Positions 46,042-55,308 of a stretch of 64,000 nucleotides of DNA are shown piece by piece. The stretch comes from Providencia rettgeri (lineage in GTDB: Bacteria; Pseudomonadota; Gammaproteobacteria; Enterobacterales; Enterobacteriaceae), in contig NZ_CP053896.1 of the NCBI RefSeq assembly GCF_013255915.1, positions 1,550,001-1,614,000 on the forward strand. Direction: 5' to 3'. Positions within the stretch are counted from its first letter, which is position 1. Every line of letters begins with the position of its first letter. The notes below the pieces were generated by a model. The model did not search any database and was not told where the DNA came from. It was given only the letters and a program-made list of their open reading frames with translations. The translations under genes were made by a program, and so were the position numbers.

Positions 46042-47582
46042 TTAGTGGAAGATATCCAATGTTTCATAAGGCTTTACCTGAGCAATAATGGCTGAAAAAT
46101 CGACTTTGTTCACCAGTTCATGCATGGCTTGTTGTTCCTTTGGTAAGGCTTTACCGTAAGAACTGGTTTGGTGGCAAAAGAGTCTTGAATGAGCATAATT
46201 TCAGGGAACAGGCGTGTATTTTCACGGTGTGTGCCTGCTTTATCGTTCACAAATACCAAGAAGCCTAAGTCAATAAGTTGTTGATGGATAGGGATGTTGC
46301 GTTTGGCATTCGGTGTTTTCAACCGCTGCTTTTCATATCGGTTATCCACACGAATACACCGAATGTCATTTACCTTTTCAATGTCATTAATGAACAACTG
46401 GCAAGCTTCACCGGGACGCATGCCGGTAAATAAACATAATAGCGGTAACCAAAAGTGGTAAGGCTGTTGTATCTTCTTGGTTTTGACGCCTTTATGCATC
46501 GTAAACAGGGGATGCTGAAAAACCCGTAAGGCTTCCTCGTCAGTGATGACGGCTCTATCGTCCTTATGGTTAACGCGTGGTGTCGGAAGCGGTTCTTGAG
46601 GGATAGGGTTGCGAGTTAAATACCCTAAGGACACTATCCAATCAAAAAACTGGGACACTTTTTGCAGGTGTGAATTTGCCGTTTCCACCGATATGGTTTT
46701 AAAGTGTGGATGTTTTTTTATGATTTCACTGAGTGGCTGCGTCTGCATCTCTTTTGTTTTAATCCCAATAGGAAATGTCTTTAAGCACTCTCGAAAATGT
46801 CTGCCTTGCTCGGTGGTAATCGTATCAACAAGCACATCACCAAAGTAACTTATTGTTAAGGCAAGGCATTGTGCATACTTATTTTTGGTCTTTTGGCTGT
46901 GCCCTTTGTGTTGGCTTTCTTCTTGATATTCACTAATCAGTTTAGATAAGAGGTAATGTGGCTTATTATCAATGATTGATTCAGCCTCAAACGTTGCGGG
47001 TGCGTTTAACCAGTCAGGTGTTGGGTTGGATAAATACGTATTGAGTCGTTGATAGTGGTGTAAAGAGGCTTGATCAACCATACGTGCCAGTTGCTGATAG
47101 TCTTGTTCGGTTAAGTTAGAGGTGACATCCAATTGTTGCTCTTGGATTTCATCTAATAACGTGGCGGCTATTCTCTGGTTTTTGGCATTATCTCGATACT
47201 CTTTTTTAATAATACGCTTGTGATGAAACTCAATAAGCCCCGTTGCGACGTGCTGTAAATCATTGAGTTCATCAATGCCCTTATCAAGGTTGCCATGAAA
47301 ATCATCCATTTCACGCTGCCACCATCTGTTGACTAATAACTTGAGTTGCTGCTGAAAAAAGGCAATGTGTTCCTTGGTCATCTTGGGGCTTCCTGAATAT
47401 TGGACTTGCCAGTGATTATATTGACTATTGAGGATTAAGGCTAATGATCGGGCTGCATGCAATTGCTTTGTTTTGAGGCTCAGCCGGATGTCATGGCGAG
47501 CGTTTGTGGTCGGGATGGTTTTACGAAACCACCACGTATTAGCACGTTGGTAAAGGTAGTGGGGGAGTTTTAATGTCGTCAT
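46042..47582 (-). pseudogene. Tyrosine-recombinase integrase, decayed
   Basis: The readable frame keeps the DUF6538-like N-terminus (LPHYLYQRANTWWFRKTIP), the core-binding domain and the first catalytic Arg in FTGMRPGEACQ, plus the Lys strand KRNIPIH. It then loses the HxxR and second His boxes and stops at 46110. The next frame continues SSYGKALPKEQQAMHELV to ETLDIFH, the normal C-terminus with the catalytic Tyr. So about 90 codons are deleted and the frame is broken. The start at 47582 (AGGA upstream) is preferred over 47591. Confidence 0.82.
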
Positions 47583-47625
47583 GCGGTACATTCCTGCGGC
47601 ACAATTTCGACATGATAGAAAGAAA

Positions 47626-47658
47626 AACGACCTGAAACTTGTTAAGAATCAGGTCGTT
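47626..47658 (-). terminator. Terminator-like hairpin beside the att-like word
   Basis: AACGACCTGA and TCAGGTCGTT form a perfect 10-bp stem; the A run on the left is a U run on the minus strand. It follows, on minus, the tRNA/tmRNA-like end at 47667-47690. Confidence 0.72.
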
Positions 47659-47666
47659 AGATAGTG

Positions 47667-47690
47667 GCTGGCGGAGTCTGAATTCGTCGC
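47667..47690 (-). repeat. att-like word resembling a tmRNA 3' end
   Basis: On the minus strand it reads GCGACGAATTCAGACTCCGC then CAGC, similar to the TTCAACTCCCGCCAGC end of ssrA, and is followed by a terminator hairpin. It shares GCTGGCGG (plus strand) with 35021. It is 85 bp from the integrase start, where an attachment site is expected. Confidence 0.45.
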
Positions 47691-48125
47691 TTAACTAAAT
47701 GATTTTATAGTGCTAATGTTCAATTCAACTTTTCAAAAGTGCCTAATAAGGTGCCTAAAAATGAATTAGTTTATTTCTTGAGTCTATGATTACTTAAATT
47801 CACGTAAAAAACTATATTTTTTTCGGTTAGCTTTAAATAAGGTATAATTTTTCATATTGGAAATATTCATAGTGGCTGTAATACTATTAATTTTCTAATA
47901 ACCTTCAAGGTTTATTCATTATTGGCTCTTGTATAAAACATAATGGATGTTGTTCAGGATATGAATAATGTTGTTTAAAACCTAGAATAACATCCTTGGT
48001 TCTTACGGTATTGAATATTATTGGCCATAATTTAAATTAACCAGAAACTTTAACTTATTGATAATTAGTGTGAAATGTGGGTTTTGCTGAAGGTGAATTA
48101 TAATTAGTCTATTAGAAATTAAACT

Positions 48126-48153
48126 AAAAAAGGCCCACATGCCTAATGCGGGC
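48126..48153 (-). terminator. Terminator of the racemase gene
   Basis: On minus, GGCCCGCAT and ATGTGGGCC pair with one mismatch, followed by seven T. It closes the allantoin minus-strand cluster. Confidence 0.8.
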
Positions 48154-48257
48154 CATAATATTTTTCGGTTAACATAAGTTTTAATATCCATCTTCATTAA
48201 TTGAGACGTATTCATATAGATATTAATAGTACCTTCGATAAATTCATTGGTGTAATT

Positions 48258-49139
48258 TTAACTAATCTGTTGTTTTTTTAAAAGAAAATCAGAAAGTTCT
48301 GGTGATAAATTTTGGCTGCCCATTTTAGGTGATGGCGTTTGCTGGTTACGATTTGGCTGGGGAACGTACTTTGCTAGAGTGAGTGCCGTTGAAATGGTTA
48401 CTGCGAGATTATCAATCAGTGGAACACTTACTCGCTCATGAAGGATTGCGGGGAAACCTGCGAGTGCAGCTCCCCCCAAAATGACACAGGATGCCCCATC
48501 TTTTTGTGCACAGGTATCGCTGAGTTTCACTATCATTTCATAAGCTTTATCTGGATTGTTAACGATTTCTGCACCTGTCATTGAAACAGTTCTCACGGAA
48601 GCTAACCGGTTTGCTAGGCCAAAATTTTCAACTTGTTTTTCCAAAATAGGCTTCCATTTTTCGCCTCCCGAGAGAATTGAAAATTTACGTCCAAATAGCA
48701 GGGCAGTGGACAGAGATGCTTCGAGTAAGCCGATGACTGGAAAAGGCACCATCTCTTGTAAAATAGAGGCTTCGCCGCAGCCGAAACCTGCAATAATCGC
48801 GGCATCAAATTGTGCGTCTTTTTTAAGTTGTTTAGCCATCATATCAATGAGTGAATGCATTGCGATACCGATAGCAACCTCGCTGCCGATATAGTCAGGC
48901 CCAAAACTGGATGTTAGCCCAACAACCTCGACATTATCTCCTGCAGCTTTACGTGTTTCAGAGACGATGAGCTGAGTAAATTTCTCAGAAGTATTTGGAT
49001 TAATGACTAATAAACGTATTTTTTTCATTAAATTATTGGCCGTTGAGTCGGTAGATGCGATAGTTTTTTGGGTAACCGCTATAGTCGCTAAAGCCGATGC
49101 TCCGAGTATAAAATTTCTACGGCTGCTATTCATATTCAT
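48258..49139 (-). CDS. Hydantoin/allantoin racemase-like protein with Tat signal
   Basis: 293 residues. The N-terminus has a twin-arginine signal (SSRRNFILGASALATIAV) that ends near KTIA, so the mature protein should be periplasmic. The Asp/Glu/hydantoin racemase fold follows from IRLLVINPNTS. The first catalytic Cys is Cys121 in GFGCGEAS. The second, normally in LGCAGM, is Gly in LGGAALAG. AAGGA fixes the ATG at 49139. Known allantoin racemases are cytosolic and convert R- to S-allantoin. The partner gene upstream is also exported. Role likely in allantoin supply, but activity is uncertain without the second Cys. Confidence 0.78.
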   Translation of the reverse strand: MNMNSSRRNFILGASALATIAVTQKTIASTDSTANNLMKKIRLLVINPNTSEKFTQLIVSETRKAAGDNVEVVGLTSSFGPDYIGSEVAIGIAMHSLIDMMAKQLKKDAQFDAAIIAGFGCGEASILQEMVPFPVIGLLEASLSTALLFGRKFSILSGGEKWKPILEKQVENFGLANRLASVRTVSMTGAEIVNNPDKAYEMIVKLSDTCAQKDGASCVILGGAALAGFPAILHERVSVPLIDNLAVTISTALTLAKYVPQPNRNQQTPSPKMGSQNLSPELSDFLLKKQQIS

Positions 49140-49174
49140 TTGAACTGTCCTTAGTTGAAATAACATAAATGTGA

Positions 49175-49753
49175 TTATTGAACGGTATCTAATAAACGAA
49201 ATAGGACAATCTTGTATTCTTGCTGTAAGGCAATTTTAAATTCTAGATCTCTGGTATTATTGATTCTGGTTTTAAGAGAAGAGAAAATTTGTTGTTTAGT
49301 GGCTTTTTTAACGGCCAATAAAAAAGGGAAACCAAATTTTTCATTATATTCTTTATTTAATTTAGCTAGTTCTTTGGCCTCTTCCTCTGTGCATTCATTG
49401 AGCCCAGCACCTGATTGTTCCCCTTGTGATAAGGCTGCGATGTTATTATTGCGCAAATTTTTGCACGCTAATTGAGGATGAGATTTAATGAGCTCTAATT
49501 GTTTCTCTGCTCCCGATTTTTCAACCACATTAACAAGATCAATATACATATTAACAAACCCAGTAAAAGGGCGTTTAGAGGCACTCTCGACAATAGGCCA
49601 CGTTGTATCTTCAAAAATATTCGAGAATGTTTTTTCGTAATCATTAACACTCATTTTATTTACTTCATCAATATTATAAACTTGACTGGCAGTTACATAG
49701 TGTGCAGAAAGTAACAAAGGCAAAGAAATTAAAGCGCATTTAATTAATTTCAT
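49175..49753 (-). CDS. OHCU decarboxylase with Sec signal peptide
   Basis: 192 residues. OHCU decarboxylase makes S-allantoin from 2-oxo-4-hydroxy-4-carboxy-5-ureidoimidazoline, the last step from urate. Family marks are SHPQL (catalytic His92), SQGEQSGAGL (Glu112), NKEYNEKFGFPFLLAV and a C-terminal Arg. A clear signal peptide (KLIKCALISLPLLLSAHYVTA) is present, which is unusual for this normally cytosolic or peroxisomal enzyme. AAGGAATAG precedes the ATG at 49753. It is 35 bp upstream of the Tat-exported racemase. Confidence 0.85.
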   Translation of the reverse strand: MKLIKCALISLPLLLSAHYVTASQVYNIDEVNKMSVNDYEKTFSNIFEDTTWPIVESASKRPFTGFVNMYIDLVNVVEKSGAEKQLELIKSHPQLACKNLRNNNIAALSQGEQSGAGLNECTEEEAKELAKLNKEYNEKFGFPFLLAVKKATKQQIFSSLKTRINNTRDLEFKIALQQEYKIVLFRLLDTVQ

Positions 49754-49799
49754 ATCTATTCCTTTATATAATGGTAAAGTTGATTTTAATTTTAAAGAA

Positions 49800-49830
49800 A
49801 TCAAAGGCATTATTTATTAATGCCTTTGAT
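49800..49830 (-). terminator. Hairpin between allE and the exported pair
   Basis: ATCAAAGGCATTA and TAATGCCTTTGAT form a perfect 13-bp stem with a 5-base loop; on minus it is followed by TTCTTTAAAATT. It may end part of the allDCE transcript before the decarboxylase gene. Confidence 0.7.
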
Positions 49831-49910
49831 TGCGAGTGAGACTATTCTGTTTTCTTACAATTCAAATAATTTAGAATATAGATAATGAATTGCAAAATAG
49901 TTATTTGAAA

Positions 49911-50696
49911 TTATAGTTCAATATCACGGTTACAATCTTTAGAATAAATATAGCTAAATTCTTCGTCGCCAACAGCATAACCTGCTTGCAGTGCATATGA
50001 TGCCATAAAAATATAATCGCCTTTCTTGACAGGAACCCAATCATTATCGAGGTTATACATACCTTTACCCGATAATATTAACGCACCATGTTCTTGATAA
50101 TGGGTTTCGATATAACCGTGGCTAGCACCTGGTTGGAAGGTTAGAATATGGATATTCATATCAAAACCAAGGTCTTTAGGTAATAAGTCTTGTAAATGGA
50201 CGTTGTGCATTCCTTCATAATCAATTTTAGGAAGCTCATTGACGTTACCACAAACCACGTGTGCTTTATGGCCCTCTGTTGGTTCATAAACGCGTTTGTA
50301 TAAAAATATTTGTGAAGGGTTACCCTTGTTATTATTTTTAAAGCGCATGGTGACACCCGCTGGGCAATACAGGTAACCACCTTGGGTTAATTTATGTTCA
50401 TCTTTATCAGAATAAGCAATTAGTTCGCCTTCAATGACATAAATAATACATTCAATTTTACCGCCACCAAAACCCGCTAAGTTACCACCTTCATTGAATA
50501 AGGTTCCGACGTAGTCAACAAAGCTAGCTCCTAATTTTGGGGTGGATAAAATTGTCATATTACAGTCAGTAAAACCGGGAATGATATTACAAACAACCCC
50601 GTTAGGTGGAATGATGGCATAATTATCTTTTTTGATAATTGCACGTGACGCCAAAATATCATTTGGGTAGCCAATTTGATTATCTAAATAACCCAT
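49911..50696 (-). CDS. allE: (S)-ureidoglycine aminohydrolase
   Basis: A 261-residue bicupin. It turns ureidoglycine into S-ureidoglycolate and ammonia with Mn2+. The second cupin holds ETHYQEHGALILSGKGMYNL, with the metal His and Glu residues. It lies 58 bp after allC. E. coli AllE (YlbA) has 261 residues. Confidence 0.93.
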   Translation of the reverse strand: MGYLDNQIGYPNDILASRAIIKKDNYAIIPPNGVVCNIIPGFTDCNMTILSTPKLGASFVDYVGTLFNEGGNLAGFGGGKIECIIYVIEGELIAYSDKDEHKLTQGGYLYCPAGVTMRFKNNNKGNPSQIFLYKRVYEPTEGHKAHVVCGNVNELPKIDYEGMHNVHLQDLLPKDLGFDMNIHILTFQPGASHGYIETHYQEHGALILSGKGMYNLDNDWVPVKKGDYIFMASYALQAGYAVGDEEFSYIYSKDCNRDIEL

Positions 50697-50754
50697 TTTA
50701 ACCTCTCCTAAGTAATTTCATTATTTGTTGTTTTGGCTATATGTTGCAGAACAT

Positions 50755-51993
50755 CTATTCCAGATAGGCCAATTTATATAAAACTTCCGTCAGTAATTTC
50801 ACTCCTTCAGCGAGATCGCTTAATGTAGTGGCTTCCGCAGGATTATGGCTGATCCCTTTAATGCTGGGAACGAACATCATGACGGTTGGAACAATAGGGG
50901 CAAATATTTGTGAGTCATGGCCAGCACCACTGTGCATGACTTTATAGCTATATTGATTTTCATCACAAATTTTTTTTACGAAAGTAACTAGCTGCTCATC
51001 CATTGGAATTGGTGCTTCGTCCATCCAGAGGTCGATTTTTACCTCAATACCCATTTCAGCGCAAATTCGTTGAATATCGTTCTCTATCATAGCGGTGAAT
51101 TCAACTAGCGTTGCTTTATCGGTATGGCGACAATCAATCGTAAAATCAGTTTGGCCTGGGACCACATTCACCGTATTTGGGTGGGGAACTACTCGACCAA
51201 ACGTGAGTACTAATGGGTCACCATACTGTTTGGCTTTTTCAGTGGATTCATAGCAAATACGGCTGAAGGCACAGATAGTATCTTTACGATACCCCATTGG
51301 CGTTGTGCCTGCGTGATTGGCTTCACCTTTTAAGGTTATATTGTAACGACGTTGACCAACAATGCTATTCACAACGCCAATTGTAATATGTTCACGTTCA
51401 AGAACGTTACCTTGTTCAATATGTAATTCAACAAAGGTTTTAATATCACTGCGAGGTTTTTGGTTGGCGGGGCGAAATTTAAAACCAGCTTGCGACATTG
51501 CGTCGACAAAATTGACCCCTTCAGCATCTGAAATATGTTTAACGTCTTCCTTTTTGGCGATACCGACAATATTTTTGCTACCCCAGTACACGTAAGGGAA
51601 GCGGCTACCTTCTTCTTCCGCTAAGGAAACAACCTCTAATGTTCTGAGTGGCTGGCCATATGTTTTTTGCAGATAATCTAAAGCTATAAAGGCGGCTTCA
51701 ATTCCGAATTGCCCGTCTAGATTTCCACCATTAATAACGGTATCGATATGTGATCCTGATAAAATCACTTGATCTGGATATTTACGGCCCTTGAGTTGAC
51801 CAAACAGATTGCCAATATCATCGTAATAGGCATATAGACCTGAACTTTCGAATGCATTTTTTAACGCTCTTTGTGCACTAACCCATTCTTGAGTATAAAG
51901 CAGGCGCGTCATGCCATTATTTTCTACCGCGCCGTGTTGAGACAGCCAATTTGAAGTTTCTTTAACTTCTTTTGTAAAGTCCTTCATATTCAT
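50755..51993 (-). CDS. allC: Allantoate amidohydrolase
   Basis: A 412-residue M20-family metalloenzyme that releases ammonia and CO2 from allantoate to give ureidoglycine. Metal ligands are seen as His82 in SGSHIDTV, Asp93 in NLDGQFG and Glu127/128 in AEEEGSRF. Second gene of allD-allC-allE, with a 229-bp gap from allD holding a hairpin. Confidence 0.93.
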   Translation of the reverse strand: MNMKDFTKEVKETSNWLSQHGAVENNGMTRLLYTQEWVSAQRALKNAFESSGLYAYYDDIGNLFGQLKGRKYPDQVILSGSHIDTVINGGNLDGQFGIEAAFIALDYLQKTYGQPLRTLEVVSLAEEEGSRFPYVYWGSKNIVGIAKKEDVKHISDAEGVNFVDAMSQAGFKFRPANQKPRSDIKTFVELHIEQGNVLEREHITIGVVNSIVGQRRYNITLKGEANHAGTTPMGYRKDTICAFSRICYESTEKAKQYGDPLVLTFGRVVPHPNTVNVVPGQTDFTIDCRHTDKATLVEFTAMIENDIQRICAEMGIEVKIDLWMDEAPIPMDEQLVTFVKKICDENQYSYKVMHSGAGHDSQIFAPIVPTVMMFVPSIKGISHNPAEATTLSDLAEGVKLLTEVLYKLAYLE

Positions 51994-52129
51994 ACCACCT
52001 AGTGATTTTTATACTGTGTGCTGTAGCAACAAAACAGTTTGTGTTGTCACTAAAGCGCGATATTTGTTTTCATAGGCAAAAGAAAATAATTAATGGTTCT
52101 ACTGTATCTTTGTTATATTTGGCAAGGAA

Positions 52130-52162
52130 CCCCTAATCTCTTATTTATCGAGTGATTAGGGG
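52130..52162. repeat. Hairpin in the allD-allC gap
   Basis: CCCCTAATC and GATTAGGGG flank a loop with a further ACTC/GAGT-like pairing. With no T run on minus it may process or stabilise the mRNA. Confidence 0.5.
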
Positions 52163-52222
52163 TAGAACGATGCAATAAATATTGGCAGGAGATCCGATTA
52201 ATCATCGTATTTCCGTATTTAT

Positions 52223-53269
52223 TTAGCTGGCAAATGGTGATTTATTGTCATAGGATTTTTGGTAAATATCATCAGAAACCAAATAATCATAAATTTCATC
52301 GACAATATCGATACCATTTACTTCACTTTGTTTTTCTCTTGCTAAGCTATTTTGTCCTGGGAATTGAACCTTATCGAAGCCTGGAGCAGGCTTAACGGCA
52401 TTGAGTTCATTCATGACTTGAGTGATGTGTTTGCGGAACATCACAGGGTCAGTAAAATAAGCAGGGTTGATAACAATATGTAATTGGCCCAGCTCTCTTC
52501 CTTGCGTTAAATCGTGGTACATGGAACTGACGTGTTTACCAAAAGGCAGTCCAAGTAATACACCGGAGAGAATATCGACCATCATCATCAAGCCATAACC
52601 TTTAGGCCCTGCAATTGGGAGTAATGCCGTTACTGCAAATGGATCTGTTGTTGGGTTACCGTCTTTATCTACAGCCCAAGTATCTGGAATTTTTGCATTT
52701 TTTGAACGAGCATCTAACACTTTGCCCCAGGCTTGTACGGTAGTCGCCATATCAAAAGTGATATTATCTGTTTCACCCGGCGCTGAGAATGCGATAGGGT
52801 TAGTACCATAGTAGGTTTCAGCACCACCATAAGGAACCACCATCGGGTCTGACTGACAAACTGAAATACCTATCATGCCAGCACTAGAAGCCTGTTGAAC
52901 AAAATAAGATAATGAGCCGCTGTGACCTATACGGCGCACTCCTACCACTGCAATCCCATTTTCTTCTGCCATTTTAATGGCTTCGTCCATACTCAGTTTT
53001 GCAGCAACGTGGCCTGCGCCGTTATCACCGTCAAAGACAGCACTACAAGGACCTGTTTTATCAAAAGTAAAATTAGGTGAGTTATTTGTGCCACCTTTCG
53101 AAATGCGCTCTGCATAATATTCGACACGCACTGCACCGTGGGAGTGAATACCCTTTGCATCGGCATGGACAAGAACATCAGAAACGATATCAGCATGATC
53201 TTTAGATAATCCTGCTGCATGGATTTTATTAGCGATGAGCTGATGGAGTTTTTCTTTAGAAACTTTCAT
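52223..53269 (-). CDS. allD: Ureidoglycolate dehydrogenase
   Basis: A 348-residue member of the malate/L-sulfolactate dehydrogenase fold, NAD(P)-dependent, oxidising S-ureidoglycolate to oxalurate. The active-site His region KGIHSHGAVR (about 40-47) and the NADH-binding GHSGSLSYFVQQA are present. It starts the minus-strand cluster and is divergent from fdrA. Confidence 0.93.
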   Translation of the reverse strand: MKVSKEKLHQLIANKIHAAGLSKDHADIVSDVLVHADAKGIHSHGAVRVEYYAERISKGGTNNSPNFTFDKTGPCSAVFDGDNGAGHVAAKLSMDEAIKMAEENGIAVVGVRRIGHSGSLSYFVQQASSAGMIGISVCQSDPMVVPYGGAETYYGTNPIAFSAPGETDNITFDMATTVQAWGKVLDARSKNAKIPDTWAVDKDGNPTTDPFAVTALLPIAGPKGYGLMMMVDILSGVLLGLPFGKHVSSMYHDLTQGRELGQLHIVINPAYFTDPVMFRKHITQVMNELNAVKPAPGFDKVQFPGQNSLAREKQSEVNGIDIVDEIYDYLVSDDIYQKSYDNKSPFAS

Positions 53270-53627
53270 ACATAAATAACCCTTTAGTGTTTTCGAAGTT
53301 TAATAAAACTCTTTGCTGATACCAATGTAACAACTAAATTATCTATAAATGTGATCTAGATTATTTTTATTTGATTTTATAAAAAATTATGCAAATAGCC
53401 CCTTAATTATTAGAACGAATCTAATAGTTTTAAATTTGGTGTTTTTTCTTTTAATGTCCAGTGTATTTTAAAGGAATTTCTAACAATATATAAAGTGTGA
53501 GCATTCTCAACTTATTTGTAAGGTTTATTTGTAATTTTATTTTTCAATAAATGCCTATTTACTTTTTCATCTCATATATTGAGTAAATAAAACTTCAATT
53601 AATAAAAGTTGTTTAAAGGATGTCACT
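53270..53627. promoter_or_regulatory. allD/fdrA divergent control region
   Basis: A 358-bp AT-rich region. It has a CRP-like site (AAATGTGATCTAGATTATTT, 53347-53366) with a perfect left half, and an inverted repeat TATTAGA-N5-TCTAATA at 53408-53426 that fits a LysR-type site and may be the AllS target. No gene seen. Confidence 0.6.
53408..53426. promoter_or_regulatory. Candidate LysR (AllS) site
   Basis: TATTAGA ACGAA TCTAATA, a perfect 7-bp palindrome of LysR-type length, between divergent allD and fdrA. Confidence 0.45.
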
Positions 53628-55298
53628 ATGATCCATGCTTTCATAAAAAAAGGGAGCTTCCAAGATTCAGTGAGCTTAATGCTGATATCTCGAAAACTAA
53701 GTGAATCTCCAAATGTTTCAGAAATCTCCGTCATGATGGGAACACCAGCAAATAAGTCGTTACTTGATGCGACCGGATTTTGGCATTCATCCTTTGATGA
53801 AGCAACACCGAATGATATCTGTGTTGCGATTAAAACTGAATCTGCAGATACCGTTATTGTTGATGAAATTGCACAAGCGCTGGATGAATCACTCAAAGCA
53901 TTGGCTCAAGGACAGCAGCAAACGGGGAAAAAACTCCAGCGTGTTCGTAGTTGGCGAATGGCCAAGAATAAGCTTCCAAATGCCAATGTTGTATTAGTTT
54001 CTATTGCAGGGGAGTTTGCCGCAGAGCTGGCTGACCAAGCATTAGATGATGGCTGTAACGTCATGATGTTCTCCGATAATGTGTCGCAAGCGGATGAGCG
54101 TAGATTAAAACTGAAAGCAAGCGAACGTGGTCTGATAGTGATGGGACCAGACTGCGGTACGGCTTACTTAGCCGGGGCACCATTAGCGTTTTCTAACGTA
54201 GCACCACAAGGAAACATCGGCATTATTGGGGCATCGGGAACTGGTATTCAAGAGCTGATATCTCAAATTACGCTTGCGGGACAAGGTATCACCAATGCGA
54301 TTGGATTAGGTGGTCGTGATTTAACGGCGGAAATTGGTGGAGTCAGTGCCATGACCGCCATTGAATTACTCGCATCTGATCCGCAGAGTGATGTTATCGC
54401 CTTTGTTTCTAAGCCTCCAGCCAAAGAAATCCGTAGCAAAGTGATTGATAAGCTTAAGGCTCAAGGAAAACCAGTTGTCGCATTATTCCTCGGGACAAAA
54501 CCCGAAATCAAACAGGATGGAAATTTATACTTTACTGAAACATTGGATGAAACTGCACGTGTTGCGGCCATGCTTGGCCGTGTTGAAAAAGCAGCAGCAT
54601 TTCAACCGCAAGCAAAGGGCAAGAAAATTTCAGGCCTATATGCTGGGGGGACACTCGCGGCTGAGTGCGCAATGTTATTGGCAGAAAAATTAGGACTGCA
54701 AACAGACGCAGCTCACGATCAGGGAATGATGCTTAATCAAGATGGCCACAGAATTATTGATTTAGGTGATGACTTTTATACACAAGGCAAGCCTCACCCA
54801 ATGATTGACCCTTCTACTCGCAACCAGCAAATTGCTGCGTTTGCTCAGAAAAATGATGTTGGGGTGTTATTGCTGGATGTGGTTATTGGTTACGGTGCTC
54901 AAATAGATTCCGCGCAAACACTAGCCAAAGAAATCAAAGTATTAAGAGAAAGTCGTCCAAGTAGCTCACCGATTGCGGTTATCGCTACCGTGACGGGGAC
55001 TGAGCAAGATCCTCAAGTGCGCTCCGAACAAATCGCTTATCTAGAAGAGGCCGGTATTGCGGTGATGAATTCACTGCCTGAAGCGGTGACGCTGGCATGC
55101 AATATTATCTCTCCACCTGTGATTGTATTCCCCCAAAAAGAACAAGATATCCTGCAAAGCGTTTCGGTCATTAACGCGGGCGTACGCAGCTTTGCGGATG
55201 ACTTACAAGCCAATGATATTCCAGTTGTTCACTACCAGTGGGCTCCAGTCGCTGGTGGGAATAAAAAATTAGCTAATATTCTGAAAAAATTGAAATAA
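53628..55298 (+). CDS. fdrA: FdrA, oxamate carbamoyltransferase subunit
   Basis: 556 residues with CoA-ligase-like folds (GIIGASGTGIQELISQI, GGRDLTAEIGG). In E. coli FdrA (AllF) with YlbE and YlbF forms the enzyme that splits oxalurate to oxamate and carbamoyl phosphate in anaerobic allantoin use. It has the family length (E. coli 555). AAAGGA precedes the ATG. First gene of fdrA-ylbE-ylbF-carbamate kinase. Confidence 0.92.
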   Translation: MIHAFIKKGSFQDSVSLMLISRKLSESPNVSEISVMMGTPANKSLLDATGFWHSSFDEATPNDICVAIKTESADTVIVDEIAQALDESLKALAQGQQQTGKKLQRVRSWRMAKNKLPNANVVLVSIAGEFAAELADQALDDGCNVMMFSDNVSQADERRLKLKASERGLIVMGPDCGTAYLAGAPLAFSNVAPQGNIGIIGASGTGIQELISQITLAGQGITNAIGLGGRDLTAEIGGVSAMTAIELLASDPQSDVIAFVSKPPAKEIRSKVIDKLKAQGKPVVALFLGTKPEIKQDGNLYFTETLDETARVAAMLGRVEKAAAFQPQAKGKKISGLYAGGTLAAECAMLLAEKLGLQTDAAHDQGMMLNQDGHRIIDLGDDFYTQGKPHPMIDPSTRNQQIAAFAQKNDVGVLLLDVVIGYGAQIDSAQTLAKEIKVLRESRPSSSPIAVIATVTGTEQDPQVRSEQIAYLEEAGIAVMNSLPEAVTLACNIISPPVIVFPQKEQDILQSVSVINAGVRSFADDLQANDIPVVHYQWAPVAGGNKKLANILKKLK

Positions 55299-55308
55299 GG
55301 GTTTGGAT

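Larger units (their letters stand above)
47592..48257. other. Element edge and gap to the allantoin cluster
   Basis: It holds the hairpin at 47626, the att-like word at 47667 and the racemase terminator at 48126. GTGCCTAATAAGGTGCCTAA near 47739 is a short direct repeat (GTGCCTAA, GTGCCTAA) of the kind seen at integrase arm sites. I see no gene; a 65-codon minus frame at 48018-48215 contains the terminator and is not credible. Confidence 0.5.

Noticed and set aside
48018-48215. 65-codon minus-strand frame
   Set aside because: It spans the racemase terminator and lacks a ribosome site.
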